A stretch of 64,000 bases of DNA from Tetrapyrgos nigripes. Taxonomy: Eukaryota; Basidiomycota; Agaricomycetes; Agaricales; Campanellaceae. The notes under the pieces are model-generated. The model ran no database searches, was not told where the DNA came from, and was given only the letters and a program-made list of their open reading frames with translations. Of the stretch, positions 47,500-59,743 are shown one piece after another; within the stretch, counting starts at the first letter, position 1, and the number at the start of each line of letters is the position of its first letter. The stretch is taken from positions 496,001-560,000 of the forward strand of contig JAACJM010000027.1 of the NCBI GenBank assembly GCA_013368315.1, in the 5' to 3' direction. Made by a program: the position numbers and the translations under genes.

Positions 47500-47740
47500 G
47501 CGCCTACTCCTCACCGTATACTCGCAACGGGGTTTTTAAAACGTATTGAAAGATACTTTGGGTGCATATCCTGGGCCGGAGTTTGGTACATGGCATGGCT
47601 GTAGGTGGAGTCGTAAGCGGAAAGAGGGTTGACGTTGAGGGTGTTGAGGATGGATGTAGCGAAGGTTACCCAGTCGTGTAAGCAAATAGCCAGTCCCACT
47701 TCTCGTCACTGTTGACGGCCTTGAAGACGTTGACGCCAAA
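47500..47740 (-). pseudogene. UspA-like N-terminal fragment, copy E (minus strand)
   Basis: The minus strand reads NVNPLSAYDSTYSHAM then HPKVSFNTF. The plus-strand copy C at 56.5 kb has NPLSVYASNYAHSHA in the same position, and copy A has KVSFDTF. So this is the leader of the same gene family, inverted relative to the others, with no USP core recognised downstream on that strand. Only about 70 codons are recognisable. Confidence 0.35.
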
Positions 47741-48755
47741 AGACAGATGCTGGTGCATGAGAACGAAAAAGTACCAGATAACAGCGGTGCATCCTAGATT
47801 GCGGAGGGAGGTCATCGCTGTCGTTGTCTGCTTGTTCAGTGGCTGTGTAGAGGCGGGTCTAGATTTTGTCCGGGAACCGCACGGGTACTCATTTGTCTTC
47901 ACCACCACCACGACAAGCAACAACACACTTGACGTGTGTGGAATTTGCACATTGACATTGAAGTTGGCTGTAAGCGTAGGCGAAAAGATATTTGACATTG
48001 CGGGTATTGGTGGTGGATGCAGATCTGCTCACAAGGACTTCAGCTCTCTCTTTATGATCGTAAATTGTGTCAATATCCATCCGGATAGGACCTCCGAGCG
48101 ACTTCATCTGCAAGCCTCTATGCGTGCGCAGGTACTTTGCTTCAGATCCAGGACATTGAGATCAGCCGTAAACGGTTTCAACCGACAGGAAGGTGCATTC
48201 TCGCCGATTTTCATTATATCCTCCCTGCACAGGCTTTCATATAACCACAACTATGGCTAATGTACTCAAATTTCAGCCAGACTGTCGGACGAACAAGTAG
48301 AAAAACTGTGCACAACCTCGCACTCTAACTTCCCATTGACCACTATCGTCATTGTTCAAAGAGAGCCTTCGCTTTTATTAACTGTATTGTATATATATCA
48401 AGGTTATATTGGATGAGGCATCTTAGAAGCGATTAGAGCAGCGTAAATGCAGTCATATCCAGAATAAAGCCCGTCATTTCTTTCCATCTCTAGAGCCCTC
48501 GTCCCCCATGCTGTGCCAGAATTGATCGCATTCCATCCAAGCTAGCTGACGAAATCTTATTGCACCCTAATAAGTTGGGAGATGAGCTGCTTCGGAAACA
48601 TTAAGAATCCTCGTCTCCCTCGGCGGATGATCGCCGTATCCTCCGATCCGCTAGGTGCCTAGATGTCTCCTCCGGAACTTTTCGTGGGGTCCTCTGAAGC
48701 TCTCATGCTTCAGTCCCTCAGGTCAAACTCTGCGTTTGGCATCTTTCAGTCACAC
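47741..48755. other. Intergenic upstream of NLR copy 2
   Basis: Includes a GGTCTAGATTTTGTCCGG-type word also present (as GGTCTAGATTTGGACCGG) at 43.46 and 56.13 kb, so the family repeat continues here. A 182-codon plus-strand frame (47712-48260) runs antisense to the UspA-like fragment and is probably not a gene. Confidence 0.35.
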
Positions 48756-49125
48756 CAAGACCCGAGGCAAAAGATCTCGTCTCGCGCAGAGACATCAAAG
48801 CAACCTCACGTGAACGGGACACTTTCTTCGGTCTTCTTCTTGCGCTTTCACCAGGTAGGTATCAAACCTTATCATTTCGTCATTTCGTGACACGAGGCGA
48901 AAGTTTTCATCTCGCGCAGACCAATCAAAGCGGCTTCACGTGAACGGGACACTTTCTTCGGTCTTCTTCTTGCGCTTTCGCCAGGAAGGTATCAAACCTT
49001 ATCACTTCGCAGATAACAGTGACACGAGGCAAAAGTTTTCATCTCGCGCGGACCAATCAAAGCTACTTCACGTGAACGGGACACTTTTTCTTTGGTCTTC
49101 TTCTCGTACCTTCATCAGGTAAGTA
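48755..49125 (+). promoter_or_regulatory. Three tandem ~130-bp promoter-like repeats with CCAAT and CACGTG
   Basis: Three consecutive units whose CACGTG boxes sit at 48807, 48937 and 49069 (periods 130 and 132). Each reads CGAGGC(A/G)AAAG, TCTCGCGC, CCAATCAAAG (the first unit has GACATCAAAG), TTCACGTGAACGGGACAC and TTCTTCTT, with a CAGGTA/CAGGAA end. CCAAT is the binding site of the Hap complex and CACGTG of bHLH factors. The array lies ~200-500 bp before NLR copy 2, and a single related unit precedes NLR copy 1. Confidence 0.65.
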
Positions 49126-49286
49126 AACTGTCCTGCTATAATTATGAGACAAAAGTTGCAATCCTACGCAGACACATAAGAGTAGACTCACGAAATCCCA
49201 GTACGTCATGTCAAACGACTATTTACATGTTTTATAGTTGTTTTGATTTTGCTAATGATTCACAGGTCTCCAAAATTTCCATACCA

Positions 49287-52200
49287 ATGTCCCAACGCAG
49301 TGGGAAGATTGGTGGTGGACCTCCTCACAGCATCGCTAGGCAAACTCGAGGAGGAATCAGAAAGATACCTGCACTTTCAGAGAGAAACAGTGGGGCAGAA
49401 AATCAAATAATTCAGCCAGAAAGAACAAATGCCCATCCAATGCAATCACAGACAGCTGCACTTGGCACACTCAGGTTTCAAAGGGACTCTGGAATCAAGG
49501 ATCACGCAAACTAAGACTCAAATCTATCAGCCTGCATCACTTTATCGGTATCAGGGTAGCAAGATTCCTATTATTAAAGGGAAACTTTATCCTGGAGAGA
49601 GTATTGCATCAGAAATGTTACTCAATCTGGCTCAAAATATGAAGGTTGCTATCCGGCAAGAAATCACAACAGAGCAGCCTTTGACCAAGCAAGGTAATTT
49701 TGGACATCTTTATGATTAATATATTACTAATATTTGAGTAGATTCCACATTTTGTACTGATAATAGTAATCCTGTGTATGATTCAAGGCCAAGACAGGCT
49801 GATGTCAGGTTTGTCATTATAATCTAGAGCAACATCTTAGTAGTGGACTCAACCTCAAATTTGAATTTGTAGCATACTCCAAGATGCCCAGAATTTTTCT
49901 ATGAACAACAGTAAGATCAATGTTGTACAAGGAGATCAGCATAACACACAAGTCTATTTCGGAGAGCAAGGTGAGGGATAATGTTGATTGCAAATGAATA
50001 CATTGATAACTCAATCTGATACAGACATCATTAACAAGCTTAATCCAGCCAAAAAAGCATTTCATGATGTTGGTGCAAGAAATGTTTGTATTGAGGGCAC
50101 TTGAACAGAAATACTGCAAAATATCATAAGTTGGGCTCAGGATACCTCACCAGATGCTCTAGTAGGCTACTGGATGTGTGGTATGGCAGGTACAGGAAAA
50201 AGTACCATTGCGAAGTCTGTATGTATGATGCTAGAGAAGAAAGGATTGCTGGCTGGAGCATTTTTCTGCTCTCGTCAGATTCAGGAGTGCAAGGAGTATC
50301 ACAATGTTATTCCAACACTAGCATATCAAATGGCTCGGTGTTCAAGAAATTATGCAGAAGGCATTCAGAAGGCCCTCAACACAGATCCAGATATTGCTAT
50401 CAAAGACCCAGATATCCAAGTCAAAGAAGTTCTTACCAAACCATGGGAAGGAGCTTCCTCACCTTATTCTCCAGTGGTAGTAATTGATGCCTTGGATGAA
50501 TGTGAGAACATTTCCTTATTGCTGAAACATCTCATTCCAGCTATCAGAAATCTCCATATTCCAGGCCTAAAATTCTTTCTGACTAGCCGTCCAGAACAAC
50601 ATATCAAAGATTATTTTGATGTTGATGAGATACAACAGGAAGGCCAAACTCTCCAACATTTCTATTTGCACAATGTACAGAAAAGTATTGTAAGGGATGA
50701 TATCTCTATGTTTCTTCAGCAGGGTCTTGGCCAAATGTCTATCTCTAAAGACAAGATAGATATACTTGTGGACAGCTCTGATGTATTGTTTATTTATGCT
50801 GCTACTATTGTCAAATACATCATTGGAGGTGGAAAACGAGCTCAGGTTCGATTGGCCAACATCCTTGACTTGAAACGTACACCAGATAAACTACAGACTC
50901 AAATTTTGGATGATCTTTATGGTCAAATCCTTGAGGAAGCCCTTTCATCCTCAAAGCTATCCCCTGAAGAGCAGGAGAAGAGTTTGAACGTTCTCTACAC
51001 TGTGATCACAACTGCTACACCTGTATCATGCCTAACTATCTCAGAGTTGCTAAAGCTTGACTTGGGAAACATTGAAGCTACAATAACAGAACTGCAGTCA
51101 GTTTTATACATCAATAAGGATGATGAAGCCATTTACACTTTTCATGCCTCATTTGCAGACTACATGACTTCGGCTTCAAGGGCAAAGAATCTGTACTGTA
51201 ATTCAATCAGTCATCATAGGCTCCTTGCAAAACAGTGTCTGAGTTTAATGCAATGTCAACTTAAATTTAATATCTGCAACCTGCCTTCATCATTTTTGAG
51301 TGATGATGATGTGCCAGATATTAAAACCAAGATAGCCCAAAGTTTAAGTGGAGCAACTCAATATTCATGTATCTATTGGGCATATCATTTTGCAGGAACA
51401 GAGCTGGATACAAGCCTGGTAGAAAAAATGGAGACATTTTTCAAGCTCAAAATTCTTTTCTGGATTGAGGCAATGAACCTCTTGAAGAAGCTTCCAGAAT
51501 GTATTAAGAATCTTCAATCAATTTCAAAGGTATGTCAGAATTAGTTGTACGTCATATAATATCTAACTCAAAGCACATTTTTGTATATAACAAACAGATG
51601 TGTCAGGCCAACAATTTGATTAGCTCTACAAGTCAGGATGCTATACAAGAAACAAAAGACATGGCAAATGTGTTTGGCTTAAGCGGTGTAAAACATATGA
51701 CCCCACATATGTATCTTAGCATCATGCCCTTTTATCCAGCTCTAAGCCAAAGGCTGGACAAAGTAGTCAAAGTATCAAGCACACTGCTATCAAATCCTTC
51801 CATTGGTTATTGGCAGACACCTTCAGCAGTTTTCTGCATAAGTGTTTCTCCAGATGGAGAAAGAGTTGTAACTGGGCTGCGAAATGGGGATATCATCATG
51901 TGGAATATAAATAATGGGGAGCAAATTGGAGAGCCTTTTGTTGGACATCAAGACTGGGTCAGATCAGTGTCCTTTGATCCTGATGGTACAAGAATGGTAT
52001 CTGGCTCATCTGATGCAACAATAATCTGGGATGTGAATACCAGAAAAATTGTCTGTCAGCCTCTTCAAGGGGATACAAGCTCAGTGGTAGTTTCATTTGA
52101 TGGAACTAGAATTGCCTCTGGCTCACATGATAAGACTGTAAGGATCTGGAGTGCAATTTCTGGAGAGGCAATTGGACAGCCTTTTCAGGGACATGAAGGT

Positions 52201-53896
52201 ACCATTAACTCAGTAGCATTTTCTCCTAATGGAACTAGGCTTGTGTCTGGCTCACATGACAAAACAGTGAGGATTTAGGACATCTTGACAGGAGACACCA
52301 TTGGAATGCCTTTCAGATTGGATAAATCAGTTAGGTCAGTATCATTTTCTCCTGATGGAGCTATAATTGCTGCTGGCTCAGGTGATGTAACCATGTTTGA
52401 TGCAAAAAATGGAGATGTACTTTGGCAAATCAATAATGTAGGCCATCGATTAAATTTCTCTCCTGATGGGACCAGAATTGTCTCTGCATCATGGACAACA
52501 GTGAGGATCTGGGATGCAAACACTGGAGCAGTTATTGGCCAGCCTTATCAAGGACACCAGGAGGATATCAATTCAGTGGTGTTCTCTCCTGATGGATCCA
52601 AAATCATTTCTGGCTCATATGATCAGACAGTGAGGATCTGGGATTCAAGTGTTCAGTCTGTCATTCATGAGCCAGGACAGGGTCATCAAGGAGAAGTTTA
52701 CTGTGTAGCATTTTCTCCTGATGGTACTAGGATTGTTTCTGGCTCAGATGATAGGACAATAAGGATCTGGGATACAAGCACTGGAAATGCCATTGGACAG
52801 CCTTTGCTAGGACATACAGATGAGGTCTATTCAGTTGCATTTTCACCTGATGGAACCAGAATTGTGTCTGGCTTATCTGATCAGACAGTAAGGATCTGGG
52901 ATGCAAGCACAGGGAATGTGATTGGGCAGCCTTTGTTGGGACATACAAAGACAGTCACTTCAGTTGCATTTTCACCTGATGGAACCAGAATTGTGTCTGG
53001 CTCATATGATAAGACAGTAAGGATCTGGGATGCAAACACTGGAAATACCATTGGACAGCCTTTGCTGGGACATAAATACAATGTCAGCTCAGTTGCATTT
53101 TCACCTGATGGAACCAGAATTGTGTCTGGCTCATATGATGAGACAGTAAGGATCTGGGATGCAAACACTGGAAATGCCATTGGACAGCCTTTGCTGGGAC
53201 ATACAGGTCAGGTCCATTCAGTTGCATTTTCACCTGATGGAACCAGAATTGTGTCTGGCTTATCTGATCAGACAGTAAGGATCTGGGATGCAAGCACAGG
53301 GAATGTGATTGGGCAGCCTTTGTTGGGACATACAAAGACAGTCACTTCAGTTGCATTTTCACCTGATGGAACCAGAATTGTGTCTGGCTCATATGATAAG
53401 ACAGTAAGGATCTGGGATGCAAACACTGGAAATACCATTGGACAGCCTTTGCTGGGACATGCAAACTGGGTCAATTCAGTGGCATTTTCACCTGATGGAA
53501 CCAGAATTGCCTCTGGCTCTTATGATCACACAGTTCGAATCTGGGATGCAACAACTCTGACTCAACCTGAGATCAGTCATGAGCCATGTACGAATAGTGC
53601 TTCTGAAGTAACTCAATTGTCATATGTTAATCACTGTATGTATTTCAGATAAAATGTGACAAAAAAAGCAATGCTAATTATTCTTTTCAGCCTCTTTCTG
53701 GTACCTTGACAGTGAAGGCTGGATCCAATTTCCTGGAGGTGAACATGGGATCATTTGGATCAGACCTCAACACATTCCCATGCTATATACACCTCAGACT
53801 AGCATGATCATTTCTGACAAAGGCTTCATAAAACTTTCCCTTGAGAATTGTGTGTATGGAGAGAATTGGGCTGAGTGTTATAGTGATAAGGAATGA
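49287..53896 (+). pseudogene. NACHT-WD40 (NLR-like) gene copy 2 with two nonsense codons
   Basis: Same exon plan as the intact gene at 37-41 kb, with a longer 5' part. Upstream exons read MSQRSGKIGGGPPHSIA and, in another frame, IPIIKGKLYPGESIASEMLL, then ILQDAQNFSMNNSKINVVQG (the pre-NACHT motif) ending FGEQ before a donor. Exon 4-equivalent starts at 50025; TGA at 50102-50104 replaces an Arg codon in the EGTRTEIL context. Walker A GMAGTGKST and Walker B VVVIDALDEC are kept. A second stop, TAG at 52276-52278, replaces Trp in the RIWD motif of a WD40 repeat. Fourteen WD40 repeats and the C-terminal tail (stop at 53894-53896) are otherwise readable. Two single-base stops in a well-preserved frame imply recent loss. 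Truncated NACHT-only or WD40-only products are conceivable but unsupported. Confidence 0.85.
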
Positions 53897-56190
53897 ATCT
53901 GACAGCTCTGTAAGATCTAATGATTTCAAATTCATGACTCACACAAATGCTATCTCAGTCCAATATGTTCTTACTACCTGCTGCAATAAATCAGTTCAGT
54001 TGATATTTTGAATCTATTTTCGTATTTTGTTTTACTAGGTGAGTCATTTTCTTGCTCCCTGAAGTTATATCTTTTTTCCATCAAGAATTGTTGAGATAAG
54101 GTGGTCATGTCCAATTGTTAATGTAACAATTCATGCTTTCCTCTCGCAAACCATTGTTATTTTGCATCACCTAAGCTCAGAATGCATATAGTTGGTATTG
54201 TTTGAAAGATGCCATGGTATGGATTATATCAGCATTAGAATTGATAAAAGTACGGTCCTACATAAGTATCATATCACTCACCCAAACCCCCTCTATTCCA
54301 ACTTCCTCCCATCTGCACCTCACTAGGAACCTGAGGCAGAATGCCTGCTCCCCGGTGAGATCTGTCCTCTATTCTCAATTGTTTTCTTGACTTTCTGTTC
54401 TTGGTGGCAAATATTTATTGGAGCCTATACATGAATATGAAAGAGTGAACATTAGAGACAAATGAGAAGGGGGGGACAGAGATTAGCAATGAATAAGATA
54501 CACAAACGAAAAACAACCAAGCCAAAGAAAACAAATGAAAATGAAAACAAAGGCAAAAAGAAGGAAAAGTGTCATGGGTGATGCAGTGCAGACCTCATTC
54601 TTTGTCCCACCCCCTCCGCCCATACACCCCAACACCCACCCTTCCCCCCCTCACATTATTGTACCCCCCTCTGCCCATTGTTATACCCCCCTACGCCCAT
54701 TGTTCTATCCCCCCCAATTGTTCTAACTCCCCCCCTCCCCAATTATTCTATCTCCACTCCCCCCAACATTTCCCTGAACCCCCTTGCCCTCACAATGTTT
54801 AATAACCAAGAAATTTAAAACACCACTGATGTCCAAACCTGTCAAAGAATACCCCAAACAGTTCTGATGCAGACCCCCCAACCCCACTGCTCTGCCTCAA
54901 TGGCACCTTTTCTTATTTGCGATAATTTTCTATTCATATCAGCTGCCATGTCATTTTTTGCAGCTTCGGGTGCCTATGATCATGGATGACATGGGTTGAG
55001 TCTCATGTATCACGAGAAAGTGGTGGGCGAGGGGTAGAAAGGGAAGGGGGGAAGGGGGGGAAGTGGGTATATGGAGGAGCGGATTAGCATATGTATGCGT
55101 ACACATAGACAAAGTAGAGCTGAGGGAACAAAAACAAGAACACGAGAGGTGTTAGACAATGACTCTGACACGCCAAGTGAAAAAGGAAGAAATTATAAAA
55201 GGGCGGAATAGAAAAGAAAGTGAAATCAAATCCGAAAAACCCAAATTCCAAAATTCCAAAACACCCACAAAACTTCCAGGAAAAATCCCCACTCACTGAT
55301 ATGAAGCAACCACCCTCTCTTGGTTCTACAACCTGCATCTATCACCCTTCCCCGGAGCCTTCCTCAGAGCATACTCCAACCCTACTCATCTAATACAATA
55401 TGTATGCAGTGCACTTTGAGAGATAAGAGAGAGGCAGAGTTGAGGGGGGGGGGTGTGGGGGGTCTAGTTTTTTCTGTATGGGAGGGGATCAGTGATAGGT
55501 AGAGAAAAGGGGAGAGTATGAGTTTATAGACGAGAATAGATGGTAATATAGTGGATGAGGGGAAGGAGGGGAAGGAGGGAAATGGTACCAAAATGGGATG
55601 AGGATACCAGAATGACAGGGTCAGAGTACCAGAAAGAACAAGATTATGAGGAGGAAAAACAAAGAAGAGGAAGGACGCGTGCCCGAAACATCCTCCTCCA
55701 TACCTCTAAATATGACCCACGCATCACAGTTTTGCGTAGAAGACTCTGACGCACAATTCTCATTCGTGGGGGGATGAAGTGAATAAGATTCTGTAAAGGA
55801 TGGTGTTAGTATTGTCTTGGTTGCTATTTGAGGCGAAGAGCGGGAGGTGAAATATTGAAAGGCTGGGAGAAAAGATGAGGAAGAGGTAATGGGCAACAAG
55901 AAAGGAACGAGAACGTTTTCATGTGTATTTGAATAAGTATCCGTGTTGTCATTGAGCGAATATTGAGTTTGAGCTGGGAGGTGAAGCGGAAACCCCTGGG
56001 AGACCTGAACGCAGACAAAATGAGAAGAAAGAGGTGAATGCAAAGGACGTTTCATGGCTGAGTGGAGTGATTCTTGTCGTGTCTTTGGTGGGCGAACGAC
56101 AGAAAGGCTTGATGTGGCTGTGTAGTCGGTCTAGATTCGGACCGGCAACCAGAGTGGTACGCGTCATTCTTGGTTGACAGTTGACCACGA
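50025..56190. repeat. Segmental duplication, copy 2
   Basis: Paralogous to 37372-43520. The 3' flank (53,900-56,190) matches at high identity including the C-rich tract (54600-54790), the G-run (55444) and the region before the UspA-like copy. Confidence 0.85.
53897..56180. other. 3' flank of NLR copy 2, no gene
   Basis: Duplicate of 41252-43500 with small indels. Contains the C-rich tract at 54600-54790 and G-rich runs near 55444. No frame is conserved as protein. Confidence 0.5.
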
Positions 56191-57850
56191 CGATGACAAC
56201 GACCTTGCCTAATCAGTCCCACTTCCCTCAGCGTCCTTCACCTCTTTCCTCTCTGGCCACATCTGCGCATAAGACTGTTTCGTCTTTGCCTACCAAGTCG
56301 TTTCTCTATGTTAACATCTTTGCGTGGTCTCTCAGTTCTTTCGTCGTCGCCTACCGAGTCGGATGCTGTATTGTGTCAGTGTCGAAGACAGGTTATTCCC
56401 TCAATCTGCCTGCCAACACACAACTGGTAATGAGAGTCTTCTAAGGACCTCTTCGGCAACAAGTGTCGGCCCTGCTGCATCCACCACTCCTTCGGCAACT
56501 ACCGCCAACCCTCTATCGGTCTACGCCTCCAACTATGCCCACAGCCATGCACCAACGCCAACACAAGCGCAAACTTCGGTCCCAGAGTATACGCTGTTTG
56601 AAAATTTCGCAGAATGTGTGTTTCATTTCACGTTGGGAGCACAAGTGATGGATATGTGAGGAATTGGATGTTAGGTGCATTGTTTTCAGTCTCGCCGTTT
56701 TGTTCTCTTTCATTACTACTTTTGCTTCCCTTTCCACAACCAATACTAATGCCATTGTTGCAGAGTCTTTCTCGAGTCTTTTTATGCACTTCTTCACCTG
56801 GATTGGGTGTTGGAGTTTTTCGTCCAAGATGGTGATGAGAGTTGGTTGTTTTTAGAGCATTCGAGGAGGATGTGATGGGTGCGTGGACTTTCCTAACTTC
56901 TTATCTTTTCTCTTTCGCCGTCTTTGGTTGTTTTCCCATCTCCCACATACTCGCCTTTTCTACCATTCCTCATTCCTCTCTCGAGCTCTCTTCTTCATTC
57001 CCAGATTTTCTCTCTGTCTTATCATCCATTACCTGTCTCTCCACTAGCACTAACACCCTTCCGGCCCCCAGAAAAGACCATGACCTCATCCAGGATTGCG
57101 CTCGTTCCCTCATAGTACATATTGGCGTATATCCAGTCGAAATCCGCCTCCGACCAATCATAAAGAAAGTGCTGGATTATATTCCAGGGAATTACGGATA
57201 CGTTGGATCGCCTGATAACTTGACAGCGCTTTATCGGTGAGTATTTCTCCATTTCCGATGTTTTTCATCCCAGCTCTCGATTTTCCTTCGTTTTCGTCTC
57301 CTCTATCTTTGTGGGCATATATGCTGACTTCTCTACTTCACCTCATAGACACGATTCAGTCATAGTATGCACACAACGCCGCAAAACATAGCAGATTGGA
57401 AAAGGCACGATGGGCAGTTAGAATCAGTATTATTTGCGACATTCACCTGTGAGTACCTAGTTCCTTCGTTTTCTGTTTTGATTTTTTCTATCTCGTTTCT
57501 TTTTCCTTTGCTCGTTGGTTTCATTGTTTCCTACATTTGAGAAATGTCGTGTGTGTCTGTGTAGGAGTGGGATAGCTGGGTAATTTGGACTTCCTTCAGA
57601 CCAAGTTTTTCCTCTTTGCTTTCATTTTGGGTGTTTCGTTTCAGGTCTCTGCTTCGCTGTTAACCCTCCCTTTACCCCCTCATGATATAAACAGGTTCCG
57701 ACAACAGTAGTCTGTCCCAAACGCAAACTCAAGAACGATCTAGAAGTAACAGGCAGATTTGAAGAGGGGGTTGAGGAGGCATTTCGATTCAGTGATTGGT
57801 TCAGAGATGAGGGTGAGGAGGGGATAAAGAGAGAGGTGATTACTTGGTAG
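56181..57850 (+). pseudogene. Universal stress protein-like gene, decayed copy C (most complete)
   Basis: N-terminal leader from 56181, then TTANPLSVYASNYAHSHA. At 56761, after a CAG acceptor, RVFLCTSSP (strand one of the USP fold) leads to a frameshifted LDWVLEFFVQDGDE. At 57073-57238 KDHDLIQDCARSLIVHI, IIKKVLDYIPGN and SPDNLTALYR match the middle of fungal USP proteins (KDHDLxxEEARxLM...). An exon after TCATAG (57349) reads HDSVIVCTQRRK and, after a TAG, GTMGS then QYYLRHSPVP, continuing after another intron as TTVVCPKRKLKND. This is the GS-x-SKY-x-LxHSPVPVxVVRPxRK ATP-loop signature of the family. Stop at 57848-57850. In-frame stops and frameshifts make it a pseudogene. It identifies the other copies. 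Confidence 0.6.
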
Positions 57851-58600
57851 ATTCTGTGCTGTTGCGTAGTGAACTGTTGTTAGCCTCGGTATAGGAAGAT
57901 ATTTGAACTGTTTTTTTTTAGTATACAATGCTATCTTAATGCTACTGCGAGTGCTATGGAATATTGCACGAAATACACATATTTAAATCAAGCTACTATT
58001 CAATGCCCACACCCTTACCTTCATGACATCCAACATCCTTCCCTTCCAATTCCATAGTCCTACCCCTACTCCTCCTCGCATTCCCTTTTTTCAAGCTTCG
58101 CCTACACTCAATCAAAATGACGGAAAAAGCAAGTACTCTATCACAGTACAGGCTGTCGTTCTTCATCACTTCCTGGGAAAACACAAGAAAAGGGCAGTAA
58201 AACAAAGACATACCGTACTTGTGAAACAGCTTTCAATTCCTCGCCGTCATCTATGTTTTTCATCATCATGCGAGCCCTCCGTCCTTTACCTCCCTCCTAA
58301 CTATATATCCCTTACTGCAATCCTGCATGCAATCCTTCGCAAGGCATTTGGAATGCATAAAAGCTTCTGTGTTTTCAAAGAGTTTGTAGGTACCCGAAAC
58401 AATAAACTGGTAATCTAGACAACTACGGTAAATCAAGCAATTGGGAAAGGGAGCCAGAGACAGAGTGAAAGCGAAAGCGATGGGGGTGAGCATTGGGACG
58501 GGGACCGTGATGTTTGAGTGTGTGTCAAGGATATTGTTTGCGGGACTCGAGTTGTCAGGCTGTGAGTGGGCTTGTTCGTCTTTCTCTCGGCATTTCTGCA
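57851..58600. other. Intergenic; no gene recognised
   Basis: A 131-codon plus-strand frame (58023-58418) has no family signature. GCGAAAGCGATGGGGG-type purine runs near 58470 precede the UspA fragment. Confidence 0.35.
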
Positions 58601-58720
58601 TTTTATTTCTTCCCTACATTTGATGAGGATTTTGGCGAGTGTGGAATCAGGTCAAGAAGCACTGCATTGGGCGTTGGAGTCTTTCATGACCAATGACCAA
58701 AGACAGGATAAGAGTTGGAA
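58600..58720 (+). pseudogene. UspA-like fragment, copy D
   Basis: A 5'- and 3'-truncated piece: VESGQEALHWALESFMTND at 58640-58700 is the USP helix (compare KEALDWALESFVQDGD in copy B). Nothing else of the gene is recognisable. Immediately downstream are two CTCATGGGAAGCAG words 39 bp apart. Confidence 0.4.
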
Positions 58721-59150
58721 TCGGAATCAGGTTGGGAATCTCTCAAGTATCGGTGATACAAAGATGCAGAGTCACACTGGGGGCGAGCTCATGGGAAGCA
58801 GGCCCTCGGCTCCCAGGCAGGAAGCCTCATGGGAAGCAGACTGGACAGCTCCCACCGGTAATCTAAACTATTGAATTCGAAGGGCCCGAGTAGCTAGGCC
58901 CAAGTACTTCGTGTAACCTTAGCAGGGGCTGAATCCAGGATTGCACTGCAATCCACAGTGTACCTTATATACTTATATAGAAAACACTGTAGTAGTACGA
59001 CAGATATAGAACAAAGACCGGCATTAAATGAAAATGTATATAACTTGTGAATACAAAGAGTCAAAGCCTTTCTATTCTTTGCAGCCCTACACACTATATG
59101 TCCAACAAAGTGGTTTGCAATTGCTCCAAGTGTGAACGATTCATGTACGA
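58721..59150. other. Intergenic between UspA fragment and Gypsy LTR
   Basis: Short direct repeats (CTCATGGGAAGCAG at 58789 and 58828) and otherwise unremarkable AT-rich sequence. Confidence 0.4.
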
Positions 59151-59666
59151 TGTCAAGTTTGCCGGTACACTCAATAACCACCCAAGTCACACAATACGTG
59201 AAAGCCGGTTACAAGAGAATAGATTGATCAAAAGAGACAGAGAGATATAGAGAGAGAGATAGAGAGATGAGGTAGTAAGCTGACTAGGCTCTACACTGCG
59301 TAGTAATAGTACAGAGCGGAGACGAAGTGAACGAACTAAGGAATAGGTTACAAAGATCACAGGTATATAAGTAAAATGTGAACAGATGGGAAATAGTAAG
59401 TAATAATAGACGGTATCATGTGGAAACGTCAAGGGCGAGAGAGTAATGAAGGTACTGGATCATAAGGAATGATTGACAGTGAGAATGTCCGTGGAGATAA
59501 GAATCGGAGGAGATAAGAGTGAGTCATAGATCTGTAGAGATGGTAACTATAGACGATGATGGGAAATGGTTGATGTTTACAGGGTTAAAAGTAAATAACG
59601 TGAGAAATAGGTAGTAAAGGAGAAGGAATAGAAAGGAAATGAATAGGCGGGGAGCGATTCATGACA
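59151..59666 (-). repeat. 3' LTR of the Gypsy element
   Basis: On the minus strand it runs from TGTCATGAATCGC (59666) to CTTGACA (59151), with matching TGTCA/TGACA ends. It follows directly on the purine-rich AAAGAGAGGGTAA tract, and contains a TATATACC site. The element was primed on that tract during plus-strand synthesis. Pyrimidine-rich CTCT repeats lie near its end. Confidence 0.65.
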
Positions 59667-59743
59667 TTACCCTCTCTTTAAGACAAGCTTTCACTGGAGC
59701 TCGGCAAGGTGTTAGTCCAGTGTTTCGCCCATTGTTCGCGTAG

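Noticed and set aside
52727..53474. Repeated minus-strand frames in NLR copy 2
   Set aside because: Same antisense effect of WD40 repeats; useful only as markers of the 387-bp duplication.
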